Positions 61,236 through 64,000 of a stretch of 64,000 bases of DNA are shown piece after piece. The notes under the pieces were generated by a model, which saw nothing but the letters and a program-made list of their open reading frames with translations, was not told the origin of the DNA and searched no databases. The stretch lies in assembly GCA_036343635.1 (NCBI GenBank), contig JAYYVF010000066.1, forward strand, positions 62,001-126,000, read 5' to 3'. The position numbers and the translations under genes were made by a program. Within the stretch, counting starts at the first letter, position 1. Each line of letters begins with the position of its first letter. The DNA comes from GCA-2693325 sp036343635 (GTDB lineage: Bacteria; Latescibacterota; UBA2968; UBA8231).

Positions 61236-64000
61236 ATGGGCGGATTAATATTCGCGTTGATAGTTTTTGCTAGTGAGCTTGTAGCAGATAATGCTTTTCT
61301 TTCTCTCAAAACTCCAGCGCCTCAAATAGTCAGTTTAGGAGATACGCTGTTGGTCGATATTCGAATTGACCCAAGATCTTCTTCAATGACTTCTGCCAGT
61401 GTCTACCTCCGATACGATTCTGACTTATTGAAAATTATTTCAGAGGAATTTGACGCCAATTCTGAATTAATACCTTTTCATAGTGGAAGTTTCTGGGAAG
61501 CGAATGTTTATCAAAATTCAATGGATAATGAGCGGGGGGAACTCAATTACGTGGTGGTTACTGGTCGTGATAACAATGGCTCTCGAATTGTTAGCTCGGT
61601 TACAGGCAGTTTGGCTCAAGTACGTTTCAAAGTAAGAAAAGTTCCAGAATTAGATAGGCGAGCTAAGGTTGAAATCCAAATGGCAGGTCGTAGGCAATCA
61701 TCCTATACCTTACTAACTCAGCCAGGTGTTCAACATTTTTTTGATTTCAATAGAATCGGATTAGAATGGATTATTGCTCCGATTCCTTCAGGATTGGACC
61801 TTCCTAATACCAAAGATGTAAACGAGGCTCTTACGAGTAATTTCTCGGTACCTAATCGTGGGCTTTTGTCTTTATTAGAGGATTCTTCACCTGAGGTTTA
61901 TAATTGGCTAGATCTAATCGGTGTTGAAGAATCTATGGCCTTGAATTATGTGGGAACGAGTCGTGGATTGGCTGTGGAAATAGTTGGAGACAGTCTGTAT
62001 TTAAGAAGCGCTCCCGATTATTTCGGAACAGGAGTTTTGGAGCTTAATGTCTGCGATGTTTACCATGAATGTGATTCGGTTGAATGGGAAGTTGAGATTG
62101 AAGGTCTCAACGATCCTCCGGAATTTGTGAAATTAATACCTATCGATTTGGTTCAAGGTGAGTCTCTACGTTGGTCCATAGATGATATAGTGTATGATGT
62201 GGATAACAGGACAAATGATCTGGAAATTAATTGTGAATCAGAGAAGTCTATTCTAGCAACCTGTGGCTTAGGTGAAGTGGAAATACAGGGGATACTTCCT
62301 GGAAAGGGGCTTGTAGTTCTAAGTGCTACTGATCCAAGCGGAGCGACCACTATATTTCCATTGCAAGTAACGGTGAATCCAACGAAATCAGCATCTCCAA
62401 ATGTTAGAAATGTTTTTAACGGTTATAGATCCCTTGGTGAGGTGGGCCAAGTGGATTTACGCGAATATGTTTCTGATCATGATTCGCCTTGGGAATCAAT
62501 CGTGTTACATCTTGATTCATCAGGTTTAATGTGGGAATGGCACGAATCTTCAACTTCCATTGTGGAATTGGGATTTTTTGAAGAAGGTGAGGTTACGTTG
62601 TCATTGCGTGTCGAGGATTCAGACGGTAATACTGCTGAAGGCCTATTGTCCTGGTTTGTTGAAAAAAAACATACGTTTTCTCCTGAACAAGTCCCTGAAG
62701 ATTTAAATTCTTCATTATCACGGAAAGATGAATTTAACAATTGGGGTCTAAATGTCCCTTCTGTACCAAATCTGCTTCCGGGGAATTCTATATTGATTCC
62801 TTTGCACACCTTTATCGAGGGAATTGTTGCTAATGAATTGGAGTGGAATATTGGAAGGCAAGAAACTATCAGAGCCAAGGTTTATCAGGGATTTGTTGAA
62901 ATAAGTGCACCCTTGGGTGCGAAAGGTTTTGGTTGGTTTGAACTATCTGCTTTAGACGAAAAAGGGCATAGCGAAAACATTCGCGTAGAAATTTATTTAA
63001 TGTCAGAATCTCCCGAACGAAGAATGTCAACGACCGAGGTAACCAAGCAGGCTGATTCATTGTTGTCTGTTGATATTCCTGATGTAAGCCTTTCGTACGG
63101 AGAATCACTTTTCATCCCTTTAGGCCAGTATGCAAATCCCTCGGTAGAATGGTCATATATGGGAGGCGAAGGTCTAAATGTTGTCTTGATTGATAGCGGG
63201 GCAACAATTACTTCCTCCGATTCAGTCACATCTCAAAGTATCCTTCTTTTTACTGCGACTGATTTGTTTGGAAATGAGATCACGGATGTAGTCCGCGTTG
63301 ATTTATTTAGTCGTGATTTAATCAAAATTACGGACGAATATGAAATAGAAGAAAATGTAGAAAGGGTGGTAATTGAAAAATCAAGTGAAATTTTCATTGA
63401 AGGCTTAGAGGATATTACAGTAGATGTTGGTGAATTTAGAATTAGCGAATCATTGGATCAATTAATAGACGCTAAGGATATTACGAATATGTCGTGGAGT
63501 GTTCGCGGAGGGGTGTATGTAAAAATCACGATTGATGATAATAGACGGCTTGTTATAAATGCGCAAAATGCTTTTGTGGGTCGTGAATTCTTTGTAGTAA
63601 GTGGCGGAAGTGGTAACGCCTCATTTGAAATACCTCTTACGATCAATATCAATGAATCTATAGTACGCCTAGACAAAAAAACTGAATATGTAAATGCCTC
63701 AAATGATGGTTTCGCATTAAATAATTTACTTATAGGTGAAGGTGAGGTAGAAGAATGGGCAGTTCGATCTTCGGAAGCCAATGTTGTAGTTGAAAATGGG
63801 TTTTTGTACGTCTCTGGGAACCCTGGACTTTACAGTATAGAAGTAGAAGCACAATTAGTTGATGGTAGATGGATTAAAGGCGGTTTTGTCAATGTTGAAA
63901 TTGGAAGCAATTATGATAGAAAAAATCTGGAAGAAAATGTCGATAATAGATATTTCCCGCCGAGCTTTGATATGCCCCCAGAGTTTGAAATAGTTGCAGG
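61236..64000 (+). CDS. Cohesin-like secreted protein, 3' end beyond the window
   Basis: An open frame of 921 codons from ATG 61236, nine bases after the previous stop, with no stop before the right edge. Signal peptide ~1-17 (LIFALIVFASELVA). Residues ~20-175 look cohesin-like: PQIVSLGDTLLVDIRIDP, SASVYLRYDSDLLKIISEEF, and RIVSSVTGSLAQVRFKV. Later come cadherin-like motifs (LNDPPEFVKLIPIDLVQGES) and repeated acidic beta modules. No C-terminal domain can be judged because it is cut off. There is no strong Shine-Dalgarno, so translation may be coupled to the preceding gene. Confidence 0.85.
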   Translation, partial: MGGLIFALIVFASELVADNAFLSLKTPAPQIVSLGDTLLVDIRIDPRSSSMTSASVYLRYDSDLLKIISEEFDANSELIPFHSGSFWEANVYQNSMDNERGELNYVVVTGRDNNGSRIVSSVTGSLAQVRFKVRKVPELDRRAKVEIQMAGRRQSSYTLLTQPGVQHFFDFNRIGLEWIIAPIPSGLDLPNTKDVNEALTSNFSVPNRGLLSLLEDSSPEVYNWLDLIGVEESMALNYVGTSRGLAVEIVGDSLYLRSAPDYFGTGVLELNVCDVYHECDSVEWEVEIEGLNDPPEFVKLIPIDLVQGESLRWSIDDIVYDVDNRTNDLEINCESEKSILATCGLGEVEIQGILPGKGLVVLSATDPSGATTIFPLQVTVNPTKSASPNVRNVFNGYRSLGEVGQVDLREYVSDHDSPWESIVLHLDSSGLMWEWHESSTSIVELGFFEEGEVTLSLRVEDSDGNTAEGLLSWFVEKKHTFSPEQVPEDLNSSLSRKDEFNNWGLNVPSVPNLLPGNSILIPLHTFIEGIVANELEWNIGRQETIRAKVYQGFVEISAPLGAKGFGWFELSALDEKGHSENIRVEIYLMSESPERRMSTTEVTKQADSLLSVDIPDVSLSYGESLFIPLGQYANPSVEWSYMGGEGLNVVLIDSGATITSSDSVTSQSILLFTATDLFGNEITDVVRVDLFSRDLIKITDEYEIEENVERVVIEKSSEIFIEGLEDITVDVGEFRISESLDQLIDAKDITNMSWSVRGGVYVKITIDDNRRLVINAQNAFVGREFFVVSGGSGNASFEIPLTININESIVRLDKKTEYVNASNDGFALNNLLIGEGEVEEWAVRSSEANVVVENGFLYVSGNPGLYSIEVEAQLVDGRWIKGGFVNVEIGSNYDRKNLEENVDNRYFPPSFDMPPEFEIVA

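Noticed and set aside
62153..63781. Several minus-strand open frames of 65-133 codons
   Set aside because: They lie opposite the continuous plus-strand frame that starts at 61236, which carries a signal peptide and cohesin-like module.
1..64000. tRNA, rRNA, CRISPR, insertion sequence or integrase
   Set aside because: None was found by eye. Small RNAs would need a covariance-model search.

Overview
The window looks like a chromosome segment of a bacterium from, or close to, the Fibrobacterota-Chlorobiota-Bacteroidota (FCB) assemblage. Latescibacterota or Marinimicrobia-type lineages are plausible, but the rank below FCB is my guess. The clues are: an RpoA N-terminus of the Bacteroidota style (…LQMPKQV…); a complete Bat operon fused to a Gld-type ABC exporter module; a secreted protein ending in a NPFNP-type C-terminal beta domain; secreted NHL, cadherin-like, dockerin-like and cohesin-like proteins; and a Gfo/Idh/MocA oxidoreductase. 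Base composition is AT-leaning. No tRNA, rRNA, CRISPR array, insertion sequence or phage gene was seen, and no gene-free stretch exceeds 300 bases (the largest is about 225).

1-18902: the end of rpoC, then the str operon (rpsL, rpsG, fusA, tuf), running without a visible break into a condensed S10-spc-alpha cluster (rpsJ to rplQ) closed by a strong intrinsic terminator. rplC (L3) and rpsD (S4) are missing from their normal places, as are adk, map and infA. Eight of these ribosomal protein genes start with TTG or GTG.

18930-29627: a mixed block. It holds an Fe-S 23S rRNA uracil methyltransferase, an unrecognised 454-residue protein, a YcgR/PilZ-like protein on the minus strand, an NtrC-type regulator with a degenerate receiver, a ClpX-like ATPase without the zinc-binding domain, a TPR plus periplasmic-binding-fold protein of LpoA/LppC type, an FmdB-type zinc ribbon and a TPR lipoprotein.

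29747-44221: one co-directional cluster: MoxR ATPase, DUF58 protein, ABC ATPase (GldA-like), permease (GldF-like), a tandemly duplicated GldG-like protein, a DUF4340 protein, a BatD-like membrane protein, BatA, BatB, BatC, BatD and BatE. It joins two systems usually described separately, and tight or overlapping gene junctions suggest co-expression.

44303-52066: a Gfo/Idh/MocA oxidoreductase, a FapA/DUF342 protein, a minus-strand operon (CysQ-like phosphatase, PolX, uridine kinase), a small exported protein and a stand-alone ferredoxin:thioredoxin reductase catalytic subunit.

52128-64000: a cell-surface region: an OmpA-like protein, a 1378-residue NHL/cadherin-like/dockerin-like protein, and, divergently, a 1340-residue protein with cohesin-like, dockerin-like and C-terminal sorting-type domains. 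It is followed by a cohesin-like protein whose open frame (61236 onward) runs off the right edge. These three large proteins may form an extracellular cohesin-dockerin assembly, which is the most promising undescribed system here.
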